From assembly GCA_965222015.1 (NCBI GenBank), contig CBDCTL010000022.1, positions 310,001 through 374,000 on the forward strand: DNA of 64,000 bases, written 5' to 3'. Each line of letters opens with the position of its first letter. The first letter of the stretch is position 1. Under the pieces are notes generated by a model. It was not told the origin of the DNA. It searched no databases and worked only from the letters and a program-made list of their open reading frames with translations. Below are positions 27,456-36,269 of the stretch, piece by piece. The DNA comes from JANQPX01 sp965222015 (GTDB lineage: Bacteria; Pseudomonadota; Alphaproteobacteria; Geminicoccales; Geminicoccaceae). Made by a program: the position numbers and the translations under genes.

Positions 27456-28484
27456 ATGGCCGGATGGAACAGACGTGGTCTCATGGGGCTGGCGCTGGGC
27501 GTGACCGCCCTCGCAGCCGTGCATGGTGCCGAGGACGCTTCGGCGCAGACCACGATCACGGTGGCCGTGCCGAACCCATCGGCGATCACCTGGACGCCGC
27601 TCTGGGTGGCGATCGGCGAGGGCTATTTTGCCGATGCCGGCCTCGATATCACGGTGGAGGCGGTCGACGGCTCCTCCTCGGTCCTGCAGGCGATGTCGGC
27701 GGGGCAGGCGGATATCGGCGCACCCGGGCCCGGGCCGGTGCTGGCGGCAAGATCACGCGACGTCGACGTCGTCTTTCTCTACAATCTCTATCCCAAAAGC
27801 GTTTTCGGCCTGATGGTCCAGGAGGACTCCGACTATCAGGCGCCTGAGGAGCTCAAGGGCCAGGTGATCGGCGTCGGCACCGCCGATGGCGCCGAGGTCG
27901 CGTTCACCCGCGCGATCCTCTCAGATCTCGGTATGGCCGAGGGTGACGACTTCACCTTCCTCCCGGTCGGCGACGGCGGCACTGCGACGGTCGCCTTCAT
28001 GCGCGAGGAGGTCGAGGCTTATGCCGCCGCGGTCAGCGATGCCGCGATCCTGGCATCGCGCGGGGTGAATTTGCGCGAGATCACGCCGGAGCAATATCTC
28101 GCCTTCTTCGGCAACGGTTTCGCCGCCCTCCAGAGCTATATCGACGAGAATCCCGAGATCATCGAGGGCTTCGGCAAGGCCTTGGTGCGCGGCATGAATT
28201 TCGCGCTGGATCCGGCCAACGAGGACGCGGTGCTCGCCCATTGCGCCGCCGGCAATCCGCAGGAAGGCGAGGATAAGGCGTTCGCCGCGTCGCTGCTCGC
28301 CGCCGTGCTCGAGCGCATGACACCGACCGACGCCTATCGTGATCAGGGCTTCGGCTACCAGCCGCCTGAGCATTGGGAACTCTGGCATCAGAGCGCCGTC
28401 GACAGCGGTACGCTGAGCGAGCCGCTGGCCGATCTGGAAGCCGCCTATTCGAACGCTTCGATCGAGGGCTGGAACGCGGACTGA
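27456..28484 (+). CDS. NMT1/THI5-type ABC transporter substrate-binding protein
   Basis: Periplasmic receptor of the NMT1/SsuA-like family that binds pyrimidines, sulfonates, aromatic acids or similar ligands. It has a twin-arginine-like start (GWNRRGLMGLALGV) and signal peptide cleaved after DASA, then the fold markers WTPLWVAIGEGYFADAGLD, SSSVLQAMSAGQADIGAPG and LKGQVIGVGTADG. ATG 27456 has AGGGAG upstream; ATG 27438 six codons earlier has none. No permease or ATPase gene follows, so the rest of the transporter is elsewhere or missing. Import of an aromatic substrate for the neighbouring ring-cleavage genes is plausible. Confidence 0.8.
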   Translation: MAGWNRRGLMGLALGVTALAAVHGAEDASAQTTITVAVPNPSAITWTPLWVAIGEGYFADAGLDITVEAVDGSSSVLQAMSAGQADIGAPGPGPVLAARSRDVDVVFLYNLYPKSVFGLMVQEDSDYQAPEELKGQVIGVGTADGAEVAFTRAILSDLGMAEGDDFTFLPVGDGGTATVAFMREEVEAYAAAVSDAAILASRGVNLREITPEQYLAFFGNGFAALQSYIDENPEIIEGFGKALVRGMNFALDPANEDAVLAHCAAGNPQEGEDKAFAASLLAAVLERMTPTDAYRDQGFGYQPPEHWELWHQSAVDSGTLSEPLADLEAAYSNASIEGWNAD

Positions 28485-28666
28485 CGGAGACGTCGCCAGG
28501 GCGGCGGCCGGACCGCCTGACAGGCGATGCCGTTCGATGGGTGCGGCCGATTGGCGTCAGCCTGATCGACGCATCCATCCGCCCGGGGCGGCGAGCGTGC
28601 GCCTGCGCGAACCTTGCAGGCGGTACACAATCATCAGGTGAAGGTTGGCATCGGGCGAAGGTCGGT

Positions 28667-30253
28667 TCAAGGTCTCTGAAACGCCAACGATTTGCATTGT
28701 CTTGTGTGTGGTAGTTTGCAGATGTCGTCGAGGATCTGGTCCGGCACCTTTTGGTCGACTTCGACCAGGGCGACGGCCTCTTCGCCGGGTGCGGTGCGGC
28801 CGACGTGGAAGGTGGCGATGTTGATGCCGGCGTCGCCGAGCGTGTTGCCGAGCGCGCCGATGAAGCCCGGCTTGTCCTCGTTCCGGATGAACAGCATGTG
28901 CGGGCCGAGCTCGGCCTCGACCGCGATGCCGCGCACCTCGACGAGACGCGGGCGGCGTTCCTGGAACAGCGTGCCGGCGACCGAGCGTTCGCCGCGCTCG
29001 GTCTCGACCGCGAGCTTGACCAGGGTCTGGTAGCCCTCGATCTGGTCCTGATGCACGGTGGTCACGCCGATGTCGCGCTCGCGCGCCACCAGCGGCGCGT
29101 TGACCATGTTGACGCTGGCCAGGAGCGGGGTCAAAAGGCCCTGCAGGATGGTCGCGGTGAGCGGCTTGGTGTTGAGCTTCGAGGCCTGGCCGGCATAGGT
29201 GATGGTGACCCCCCTGAGGCCGGTCTCGGTGAGCTGGCCGGCGAACGAGCCGAGCTGCCTGGCGAGCGTCATGTAGGGTCTCAGCTTCGGCGCCTCCTCG
29301 GCCGTGACCGAGGCCATGTTGAGGGCGTTGACCACCGCGCCCGAGACCAGATAGCCGGCCATCTGCCCGGCGATCTGCAGCGCCACCTTCTCCTGCGCCT
29401 CGGTGGTCGCCGCCCCCAGATGCGGCGTCACCACGACCTCGTCGAGCTCGAACAGCGGGTTGTTCTTCGCGGGCTCCTCGCCGAACACGTCGAGGGCGGC
29501 ACCGGCGACATGGCCGTCCCTGATCGCATCGAAAAGCGCTGTCTCGTCGATCAGGCCGCCGCGCGCGCAATTGACGATGCGCACCCCCTTTTGGGCCCTG
29601 CCGATCGCGTCCGCGGACAGGATGTTCCTGGTCTGGTCGGTGAGCGGCGTGTGCAGGCTGATCACGTCGGCGCGGGCGAGCAGCTCGTCCAGCTCCACCT
29701 TCTCGACGCCGAGATGCTCGGCGCGCTCGGTGCCGAGGAACGGATCGAAGGCGATCACCCGCATCTTGAGGCCCTGGGCGCGCTCGGCGACGATCGCGCC
29801 GATATTGCCGCAGCCGATCAGCCCCAGCACCTTGCCGGTCAGCTCCATGCCCATGAAGCGGGATTTTTCCCATTTCGAAGCGCGGGTCGAGCGGTCGGCG
29901 GCCGGCAGCTGGCGGGCGAGCGCCATCATCATCGCGATCGCGTGCTCGGCGGTGGTCACCGAATTGCCGAACGGCGTGTTCATCACCACCACGCCCTTCG
30001 CGGTCGCGGCGGCGACGTCGATATTGTCGACCCCGATGCCGGCGCGGCCGACCACCTTCAGATTCCGCGCGGCCGCCAGCACCTTCGCGGTCACCTTGGT
30101 CGCCGAGCGCAGAGCGAGGCCGTCATAATCGCCGACGATCTCGCAGAGCTGGCCCTCGCTCAGGCCGGTGCGCACGTCCACCTCGACGCCGCGTTCCCGG
30201 AACACGTCGACCGCGGCGGGGCTGAGATTGTCCGAAATCAGGACCTTGGCCAT
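28667..30253 (-). CDS. serA: D-3-phosphoglycerate dehydrogenase
   Basis: First committed enzyme of serine synthesis (3-phosphoglycerate to 3-phosphohydroxypyruvate). The long form of 528 residues has the NAD-binding motif GLIGCGNIGAIVAERA, catalytic Arg in VNCARGGLID, Glu in the DVFGEEP region, His in VVTPHLGAAT, an intervening ASB domain, and a C-terminal ACT domain (HMLFIRNEDKPGFIGALG) for serine feedback. The last 15 residues (CKLPHTRQCKSLAFQRP) extend slightly past the usual end. It follows serC on the same strand with a 98-base gap containing imperfect tandem repeats. Confidence 0.95.
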   Translation of the reverse strand: MAKVLISDNLSPAAVDVFRERGVEVDVRTGLSEGQLCEIVGDYDGLALRSATKVTAKVLAAARNLKVVGRAGIGVDNIDVAAATAKGVVVMNTPFGNSVTTAEHAIAMMMALARQLPAADRSTRASKWEKSRFMGMELTGKVLGLIGCGNIGAIVAERAQGLKMRVIAFDPFLGTERAEHLGVEKVELDELLARADVISLHTPLTDQTRNILSADAIGRAQKGVRIVNCARGGLIDETALFDAIRDGHVAGAALDVFGEEPAKNNPLFELDEVVVTPHLGAATTEAQEKVALQIAGQMAGYLVSGAVVNALNMASVTAEEAPKLRPYMTLARQLGSFAGQLTETGLRGVTITYAGQASKLNTKPLTATILQGLLTPLLASVNMVNAPLVARERDIGVTTVHQDQIEGYQTLVKLAVETERGERSVAGTLFQERRPRLVEVRGIAVEAELGPHMLFIRNEDKPGFIGALGNTLGDAGINIATFHVGRTAPGEEAVALVEVDQKVPDQILDDICKLPHTRQCKSLAFQRP

Positions 30254-30271
30254 GTTTTTTCCACTTCAGTT

Positions 30272-30348
30272 CGGTCAACCCTTGGGGGTTCGGTCAACTC
30301 TCGCGGGCTCGATCAACTCTTGCGGGCTCAGGCAACCCGTGGAGGGCG
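30272..30348. repeat. Four imperfect 19-base tandem repeats between serC and serA
   Basis: Units begin tcggtcaac or close variants and recur at 30272, 30291, 30310 and 30329 with a period of 19 bases; the middle two are most alike (tcggtcaactctcgcgggc and tcgatcaactcttgcgggc). They fill almost all of the serC-serA gap. They could arise from slippage or act in processing of the transcript. Confidence 0.75.
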
Positions 30349-30351
30349 GCG

Positions 30352-31521
30352 TCAGACGGCAAAGCGGCAGGCTTCGTCGAACGCCCAGTCGAGCCAGGGC
30401 AGAAGGGCTTCGACATCCTCCGTCTCGACCGTAGCGCCCCCCCAGATGCGCAGGCCCGGCGGCGCGTCGCGATAGGCCGCTATATCGTAGGCCGCACCCT
30501 CCTCGGCAAGCCGTGCGGTCATGTCCCTGATCAGCGCGGCCTGACGGTCGCGGGCGAGTGCGGCGATCACCGGATCGACGATCTGCAGGCAGATCGAGGT
30601 GGTCGAGCGGGTCGCGGGGTCGGCCGCCAGGAAACCGGCCCAGGGGCTCGCCTCGACCCAGCGCTCGATCGCGGCGAAATTGGCCTCGCTGCGCCGGATC
30701 AGCGCATCCAGACCGCCGATCTCCTCGGCCCAGCGCAGGCCGTCCAGCGCATCCTCGACCGCGAGCATCGAGGGCGTGTTGATGGTCTCGCCCCGAAACA
30801 CGCCCTCGATCAGGGCGCCCGATCTGGTCAGTCGAAAAATTTTCGGCAGCGGCCAGGGCGGGCTGCAGCTTTCGAGGCGCTCGACCGCGCGCGGGCCGAG
30901 CGCCAGCATGCCGTGCTGCGCCTCGCCGCCCAGCACCTTCTGCCAGGACCAGGTGACGACGTCGAGCTTGTCAAAGGGAAGGTCCATGGCGAAGGCGGCC
31001 GAGGTCGCGTCGCAGAGGGTCAGGCCTTCGCGATCGGCGTCGATCCAGTCGCCGTCGGGCACGCGCACGCCCGAGGTCGTGCCGTTCCAGGTGAAGACCG
31101 CGTCGTGATCGGGATTCACCTGATCGAGATCGGGGAGCTTTCCGTAGTCGGCCTCGAGGGCGCGGACGTCGTCCAGCTTCAGCTGCCTTTGGACGTCGGT
31201 CAGCCAGCCCTTGCCAAAGCTCTCCCAGGCCAGCACGTCGACGCCGCGAGCACCCAGAAGGTTCCACATCGCCATCTCGAAGGCGCCGGTGTCGGAGGCC
31301 GGCACGATCGCGATGCGATGATCTTCGGGCACGCCCAGCAGCGCCCGCGAGCGTTCGATCACCTCCAGGAGCCGCCCCTTGCCGACCGCCGACCGATGCG
31401 ACCGCCCGAGCGCCTCGCCGTGCAAAGCCGATACAGACCAACCAGGACGCTTCGTCGTCGGACCGGAACCAAAACGGGGATTCCGCGGGCGCGGCGGTCG
31501 AATCCGGTGGCTTCGCGTCAT
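30352..31521 (-). CDS. serC: Phosphoserine aminotransferase
   Basis: PLP enzyme converting 3-phosphohydroxypyruvate and glutamate to phosphoserine. The alphaproteobacterial-type sequence (389 residues) has NPRFGSGPTTKRPGW, SALHGEALGRSHRSAVGKGR, the phosphate/PLP loop region ASDTGAFEMAMWNL, ATSAAFAMDLPFDKLDV and the PLP lysine in WSWQKVLGGEAQHGM. ATG 31519-31521 overlaps by ATGA the end of a 57-codon open frame. Upstream GAGGCGAGG serves as the ribosome site. It forms the serC-serA pair typical of the class. Confidence 0.93.
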   Translation of the reverse strand: MTRSHRIRPPRPRNPRFGSGPTTKRPGWSVSALHGEALGRSHRSAVGKGRLLEVIERSRALLGVPEDHRIAIVPASDTGAFEMAMWNLLGARGVDVLAWESFGKGWLTDVQRQLKLDDVRALEADYGKLPDLDQVNPDHDAVFTWNGTTSGVRVPDGDWIDADREGLTLCDATSAAFAMDLPFDKLDVVTWSWQKVLGGEAQHGMLALGPRAVERLESCSPPWPLPKIFRLTRSGALIEGVFRGETINTPSMLAVEDALDGLRWAEEIGGLDALIRRSEANFAAIERWVEASPWAGFLAADPATRSTTSICLQIVDPVIAALARDRQAALIRDMTARLAEEGAAYDIAAYRDAPPGLRIWGGATVETEDVEALLPWLDWAFDEACRFAV

Positions 31522-31691
31522 CGTGAAAATCCTCGCCTCAGGCTTGCCGGACAGGCCGGAGAATGACCTGACGTCACTTTGCGCCTGCGCAGTCCGCGGA
31601 CCGTCTCCGGTTTCTCGCCGAGAGCGCCGGTACCGATCACGCCGGCTTGAGCAAGAAACATGGAGACGGCCACCAACATTGTCGCTTTCAC
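31518..31691 (-). CDS. Possible small secreted protein or leader ORF before serC
   Basis: A 57-codon frame starting at GTG 31689-31691 with GGAGGGG upstream and ending in an ATGA overlap with the serC start. The N-terminus (MLVAVSMFLAQAGVIGTGAL after three residues) looks like a signal peptide; the rest is basic and featureless. Alphaproteobacterial serC genes are also known to have a structured RNA leader in this position, and the minus-strand sequence just before serC is GC-rich and self-complementary, so the frame may be accidental. Coding status is uncertain. Confidence 0.3.
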   Translation of the reverse strand: MKATMLVAVSMFLAQAGVIGTGALGEKPETVRGLRRRKVTSGHSPACPASLRRGFSR

Positions 31692-31735
31692 GGGCTTCCC
31701 CCCTCCGGTCCCCCCGATCCCCCAGGCTCTGCCGA

Positions 31736-32560
31736 TCAAGGACGCAGGGACAGCAGATTCTCGATCTCGGACGAGCCCGCCGTCCGCTCGGCGAAGGTGA
31801 AGGTTCCATCTCGGCGCATTTCCCCCGCGGCGCGTATCAGTTCGCCGAAGGCGAGGCGGGCCAGGTTGGAACCGACGCTCACGCGCTTGACGCCGACCGA
31901 GGAGAGAGACCGCAGGCGGAACGCCGATCCAGGCACGCCGATCAGCACGTTGACCGGTTTCGACACGGCATCGCACACAGCCCGGATCTGATCCAGCTGA
32001 TTTAGCCCTGGCGCATAAAGGACGTCGGCGCCGGCGGTGTCGAAGGCTCTCAGCCTGCGGACCGTGTCGTCGAGATCGGGACGGCCGTAGAGGAAATTCT
32101 CGCATCTCGCCGTGAGGACGAAATCCCGCTCGCGGCCCTTGGCGGCGTCGCTCGCGGCGGCAATGCGTTCGACCGCGATATCGAAGTCGAAGATCGGCCG
32201 GGTGGGATCGCCGGTGAAGTCCTCGATGGAGCAGCCGGCGACGCCGGTCTCGGCGACCTGATCGATCGTATCGGCAACGTCTTCTGGACGGTTGCCGAAG
32301 CCCTTGCCGAGGTCGGCCGATACCGGCAGGGGCGTGGCCGCCGACATGTCGCGGCAGTGATCGAGCATGTCCGAAGGCGACACCTCGCCGTCCTTCAGGC
32401 CCCGGGAGTAGGCGAGGCCGGCGCTGGTCGTCGCGAGGGCCTCGAAACCCATCGATGCCAGGATGCGCGCCGAGCCGATGTCCCAGGGGTTGGGGATGAT
32501 GAAGGCCTCGTCCCGATGATGCAGGTCGCGAAAGGAGGCTATCGATGGCGCGTCGGACAT
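31736..32560 (-). CDS. Isocitrate lyase/PEP mutase-superfamily protein
   Basis: TIM-barrel lyase of the PEP mutase/isocitrate lyase superfamily, 274 residues. The start FRDLHHRDEAFIIPNPWDIG with SARILASMGFEALATTSAG, then PVSADLGKGFG, the metal-site region GCSIEDFTGD and RCENFLYGRPDLD, are typical of oxaloacetate-hydrolase or methylisocitrate-lyase-like members that lack the canonical KKCGH loop. Its substrate cannot be assigned. It lies 52 bases after an MFS transporter gene on the same strand, preceded by a GntR regulator, suggesting a small carboxylic-acid utilisation unit. Confidence 0.8.
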   Translation of the reverse strand: MSDAPSIASFRDLHHRDEAFIIPNPWDIGSARILASMGFEALATTSAGLAYSRGLKDGEVSPSDMLDHCRDMSAATPLPVSADLGKGFGNRPEDVADTIDQVAETGVAGCSIEDFTGDPTRPIFDFDIAVERIAAASDAAKGRERDFVLTARCENFLYGRPDLDDTVRRLRAFDTAGADVLYAPGLNQLDQIRAVCDAVSKPVNVLIGVPGSAFRLRSLSSVGVKRVSVGSNLARLAFGELIRAAGEMRRDGTFTFAERTAGSSEIENLLSLRP

Positions 32561-32612
32561 GGCGGCTTTCCGCTCGGCGATGGGGAGAGGGCAGGGGCGG
32601 GCGAGGGCGGCG

Positions 32613-33911
32613 TCACGGACTGACCCGATCCGAAAGACCGGTCTCCGAAACCAGCCGCTTTCGCCCGGCGAGAAAACAGCCGATGGCCAGTAGCTGGACG
32701 GCAGCGGCGACGACGAAGAACAGGGCGGAGTGGTTCTGCCCGAAGCCGACGAACGACGGGTCGACCGTGCGAACGAGACCGAAGGCGGCGGGCGCGAAGG
32801 CGTAGGTCGCCTGACCGATGGCGACGATCAGAGGCACCACGCGCTTGACGTCGTCCTTCCTGAACTCGACCTGCGCGATCAACGGCGGCAGGGAGGTGGC
32901 GTTGCCGATGCCGGATCCGAACAGCGCGACGCCGATCAGCATCAAGACCGGATCACCGTTCGCCATCAAAAAGACCACCGAGCCGATCACCTGCACGCCG
33001 TAGCTCAGGCTGGCGACCAGGCGCCGATCGGCATGCTCGGGCATGGCGAAGCCGACGATCATCCGTCCGCCGATGGCGCAGGCGGTCGCGAGACCCATGG
33101 CGAAACCCGCCGCCTGCTCGCCGAGCACGGGAACGAGAATGGAAAAGAGGTGCGCGATCAGGCCGATCTGGGCGAACAGCCCGAGCGCCATGCCGGCGGC
33201 CAGGGTCAGAAAGGACGGATCCCGCCATAGAGCGCCGCCATCGACGGAGCGGAGCGGATCGGAGACGTGGACCTGCGTCGCGGTGGCGGCCGCAGCACCA
33301 TCCGGCTGCTGGCCCATGGATTCCGGGGTTCTGGCGAAATACAGGAGCGAGAGCACGCAGACCACAGCGACCATGGCGACACCGACGAGAACCGACGCCA
33401 TGGCGAAACCGAGCGCTGCGATCAGCGCGACCCACAAGGGCGACATGACGATGCCGCCGACGCTGGCGCCGTTATAGGCGGTCGACAAAGCTGCGGGGCG
33501 CTGGCGCACGAACCAGGGCGAGATGATCGCGTTGATGGCGGCGGCACCCATGGCCACCCAGCCCGCGCCGCTGAGCAGAGCCGCGGCGAAAAGCTGCCAC
33601 GGCGATGCCGCGATCGACCAGCCGAAGATGCCGATCGCCAGCAGCACCGCGCCCGCGATGGTGATGTTCGCGACGCCGAAGCGGCGGTAGAGGGCCGGCA
33701 GATTGGCGACGACGAACGCACCGAACAGAAAGTGCAGCGTGACCGCGCTCGAAACCAGCGACAACGACCAGCCGGTCCGCTCGATCACGGAATGAAGATA
33801 GATGGGCGGTCCGTAGAAGCCGATGCCCCAGCCGAACATCGCCAGAACGAAGGCCGCCGAGACCACGGCCCATCCGAAGAAGGCGTCCGACTTTCGTGCG
33901 ATGTTTGTCAT
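32613..33911 (-). CDS. MFS transporter
   Basis: Major facilitator superfamily permease, 432 residues with 12 predicted membrane helices, beginning FFGWAVVSAAFVLAMFGWGI. Hydrophobic segments are spaced regularly with a longer central cytoplasmic loop near residues 195-225 (polar, with QQPDGAAAATATQVHVSDP). It resembles the oxalate/formate or monocarboxylate-type MFS group. It is probably co-transcribed with the downstream lyase and the upstream GntR gene (57-base gap). As it is 1.3 kb outside the likely edge of the hydrazine cluster, export of that product cannot be excluded but is not indicated. Confidence 0.85.
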   Translation of the reverse strand: MTNIARKSDAFFGWAVVSAAFVLAMFGWGIGFYGPPIYLHSVIERTGWSLSLVSSAVTLHFLFGAFVVANLPALYRRFGVANITIAGAVLLAIGIFGWSIAASPWQLFAAALLSGAGWVAMGAAAINAIISPWFVRQRPAALSTAYNGASVGGIVMSPLWVALIAALGFAMASVLVGVAMVAVVCVLSLLYFARTPESMGQQPDGAAAATATQVHVSDPLRSVDGGALWRDPSFLTLAAGMALGLFAQIGLIAHLFSILVPVLGEQAAGFAMGLATACAIGGRMIVGFAMPEHADRRLVASLSYGVQVIGSVVFLMANGDPVLMLIGVALFGSGIGNATSLPPLIAQVEFRKDDVKRVVPLIVAIGQATYAFAPAAFGLVRTVDPSFVGFGQNHSALFFVVAAAVQLLAIGCFLAGRKRLVSETGLSDRVSP

Positions 33912-33968
33912 GTTCGTTCCAGTTCCTTGCGCTCGAAGATTTGAATCCGGCGAGTTCGACGTCGCCGG

Positions 33969-34748
33969 TCAGCTTAATGCAACGATGCAATTCGGCGTGG
34001 CATGCCCGTCGCTTCGGGTCGGGAGGCATGGGCGCGAACAAAGTCTCGCTCTTGGCGCGCCATGCGACTGCACCAAAGCTTCCCGGATCAAGGCGTCCAT
34101 GCGATCGTCGATCCTGTCGAAATGGACCTCGATGAGTTTCGCCACCTCGTGAGGTCGCTGACCTTCGAGCGCGCGCAAGAGCCGTTTTACGTATTCCGCG
34201 AGTTCCTGGCGGTGACGTTTGGTTCGGAGATCGATCAATCGAACAAAGTGGCTCTTGTCATTGAAGTTCTGCACGATCCGGCTGAGTTCGACATTGCCCG
34301 TAAGTGCCGCGAGAGACGCGAAAATTCCCTCCAAGGTGCGGGATGCGAAGCGGAGCTCGGCGGGCGTCGGCACATTCGACGTCGCACTGATCCGCCAAAG
34401 ATCCGGCAGGATCTCACCCATGCCCTCGATCAGGGCCGTCCACGCTGCATCGGGCAGGCGGGCGCGGTGGACGACATGCACCAGCACGACCCTGGCAATT
34501 TCATGCAGTTCCCTCATTTCATCCAGGTTGATCGGCTTCGAGGCGAAGCCTCGCTTGCCATCGGAACAGATGAAGTTCTCTGCCTTGAGTTTGAACAGTG
34601 CTTCTCGAATTGGCGTGACGCCAACGTTCAGCCGGTGCGAGAGATCACCGATCTGTATGTGTTCGCCGGGGCGCAGTCGACAGTCCCGGACCAGCTCCTT
34701 GATCGCGTCATAGGCGATGTCGACTTTCTTTGACCCACCCTGATCCAT
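33969..34748 (-). CDS. GntR-family transcriptional regulator
   Basis: DNA-binding repressor of about 259 residues with an N-terminal winged helix (AYDAIKELVRDCRLRPGEHI, SHRLNVGVTPIREALFKLKA) and an all-helical FCD-type ligand domain. The normally conserved metal-site residues are only partly present. ATG 34746-34748 has AGGAG six bases upstream. It likely controls the MFS and lyase genes downstream. The C-terminal tail (residues after about 225) is Arg/Cys/Pro-rich and atypical. Confidence 0.85.
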   Translation of the reverse strand: MDQGGSKKVDIAYDAIKELVRDCRLRPGEHIQIGDLSHRLNVGVTPIREALFKLKAENFICSDGKRGFASKPINLDEMRELHEIARVVLVHVVHRARLPDAAWTALIEGMGEILPDLWRISATSNVPTPAELRFASRTLEGIFASLAALTGNVELSRIVQNFNDKSHFVRLIDLRTKRHRQELAEYVKRLLRALEGQRPHEVAKLIEVHFDRIDDRMDALIREALVQSHGAPRARLCSRPCLPTRSDGHATPNCIVALS

Positions 34749-34767
34749 CGACAACTCCTCTCAACTG

Positions 34768-34998
34768 TCACTTCTGCCAAAACCATTTGGCGCATTCGCG
34801 CTGGCGCTGCCGCTGCGTCAGGCCGATGTCGGGGAGTTCGTGTCGCTCCAGCCGTGCGAGCTGCCGACGAGTTCTCGTCAAGCTGCTCCATCTGGTCAGG
34901 GCCCGCAGCAGGGCAGACACCCTTCGCTCCAGTGAAGCGAACGGCTTGTCGGCATGGCTCTGCACGGACCTTGGGGATTTTGTCGTAAGCTCTGTCAT
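34768..34998 (-). CDS. DUF1127 (YjiS-like) small protein
   Basis: 76-residue protein with the DUF1127 signature in its C-terminal half: RTRRQLARLERHELPDIGLT followed by a C-terminal aromatic end (AKWFWQK). Such proteins are abundant in alphaproteobacteria, where some affect phosphate, RNA turnover or stress responses. ATG 34996-34998 has GGAGGCGTGACG upstream. It lies 19 bases before the GntR gene on the same strand. About 240 bases upstream, up to the hydrolase gene at 35240, show nothing I can recognise. Confidence 0.8.
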   Translation of the reverse strand: MTELTTKSPRSVQSHADKPFASLERRVSALLRALTRWSSLTRTRRQLARLERHELPDIGLTQRQRQRECAKWFWQK

Positions 34999-35239
34999 CG
35001 TCACGCCTCCAGATCCCGGATCCGGCAGCGGCGCAAAGGAGCATGACCGACAGAAACCGCGCGTCATCCACCCCTTCGCCGGGTGACGGGCCTGTATTTG
35101 CCCGATCCAACGAAGCCATCATGGCATTGTCGCGTTCGAGGGAGGCCTCTGACGGCGTTCGTTTTCGATTCAAGATCGTGAATTTTTTGTCATCGAGCGT
35201 AAATTCGCGATGCGCAGCGACCGACGATCGCAGCCCGGC

Positions 35240-35941
35240 CTATAGGGAGACGGTGGACGTCTCGAGAGGGATCGATGCATCACAGTGACGGCTGCAGGCG
35301 CGCCTCGACCAAGCGTTGACATCGTTCAACATCGCCGGCGAGACCGCGTGGCCCGAGCGGTATTCACGATAGTCCACGCTTGCGCCGATCGCTTGAAGAA
35401 TGCGCAACGTTCTCCGGCCGCCGCGCTCGATCGGGATGACGTCATCGTCGATACCATGGCGGACCAGGAACGGCAGGGAACGGATGCGCGCGTCATCGAC
35501 CGCGACGGCAAGGGCGCTTGGCAGGACCCTGCTGTTGGCGACCGCGCAACCGTCGATGAGTTCCGGTCGTGTGAGCGCGATGCTCATCGCCATCATGCCG
35601 CCTTGGCTGTGACCGAAGAGATAGAGGGGCGCACATCTCGATCGATGGCGCAGTTCTTCGATGAATTCGGTCAGAAAGCGACGGCTTCGCGCCTCCTCCA
35701 GCCGGTCGATCGAGGGAAGGCCCTCCGGCGTCATCTCGAAGTCGAACCAGCGATAGGCACCGGGCCCGATGCGAAACGGCGCCTGCAGGCTGTAGATGGT
35801 CAGCCGCTCGTCGAAGCCGTCTATTTTTGTAAAGAACTGCTCCTGGAACATGCCGTAGCCATGCAGCAGCAGGAGAAACGGCGGTTCCCGATCGACGGCT
35901 CTGGCACCCTCGCGGACCAGGAAATTGAAGCGCTGCCGCAT
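35240..35941 (-). CDS. Alpha/beta hydrolase (phospholipase/carboxylesterase type)
   Basis: Serine hydrolase of about 233 residues. The fold start PPFLLLLHGYGMFQEQF, nucleophile elbow LFGHSQGGMMAMSIALTRPE, an Asp in RHGIDDDVIP and the catalytic His in YRSGHAVSP are all present, as in the YpfH/carboxylesterase group. ATG 35939-35941 is preceded by AAAGGAAG. It is the last gene of a three-gene minus-strand unit after a TrpB2-like gene and a free carrier protein, so it may release a carrier-bound or ester product. It is the leftmost gene I assign to the cluster. Confidence 0.8.
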   Translation of the reverse strand: MRQRFNFLVREGARAVDREPPFLLLLHGYGMFQEQFFTKIDGFDERLTIYSLQAPFRIGPGAYRWFDFEMTPEGLPSIDRLEEARSRRFLTEFIEELRHRSRCAPLYLFGHSQGGMMAMSIALTRPELIDGCAVANSRVLPSALAVAVDDARIRSLPFLVRHGIDDDVIPIERGGRRTLRILQAIGASVDYREYRSGHAVSPAMLNDVNAWSRRACSRHCDASIPLETSTVSL

Positions 35942-35966
35942 GGTCGGGCTTCCTTTCGGCGATTCA

Positions 35967-36236
35967 TCAGGATGCCGAGGCGATCGTCCTTCTGACGAAG
36001 TCGACGAGATCGCCGACCGTGCACAGATCGGCACCGGCGACTGCACGGTCGTCGAAGACGATGCCGTATTCCTGCTCGATCCCGACGAAGGTCTGCAGCA
36101 TGGCCATCGAGTTCACGCCGAGGCCGGCGCCACCAAGGGGCGTCTCGTCGGTGATCTCGACGCTGCCCATGGTCTTCGGCCGCGTCGTCGCCGTCAGCAT
36201 GTCGATGACCATCTGGCGTGGATCTGAACTGGTCAT
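35967..36236 (-). CDS. Free-standing acyl/peptidyl carrier protein
   Basis: 89-residue carrier protein with the phosphopantetheine attachment serine in GAGLGVNSMAMLQTFVGIEQ (Ser 43). The surrounding sequence (DETPL before, EQEYGIVFDD after, then VGDLVDFVRR) follows the ACP four-helix pattern. It is not the fatty-acid AcpP, since DSL is replaced by NSM. ATG 36234-36236 has AAGGGAGCG upstream. It lies between the TrpB2-like gene and the hydrolase gene, and could carry an amino acid or acyl unit handled by those enzymes. The Sfp-type PPTase at 62875 can supply the prosthetic group. Confidence 0.88.
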   Translation of the reverse strand: MTSSDPRQMVIDMLTATTRPKTMGSVEITDETPLGGAGLGVNSMAMLQTFVGIEQEYGIVFDDRAVAGADLCTVGDLVDFVRRTIASAS

Positions 36237-36269
36237 TGTTCGCTCCCTTGGGAAAAAGGCTGCTTTCGA

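Noticed and set aside
32613..33911. MFS transporter as exporter of the hydrazine product
   Set aside because: It is grouped with a GntR regulator and a PEP-mutase-like lyase outside the cluster, and has no special link to it.
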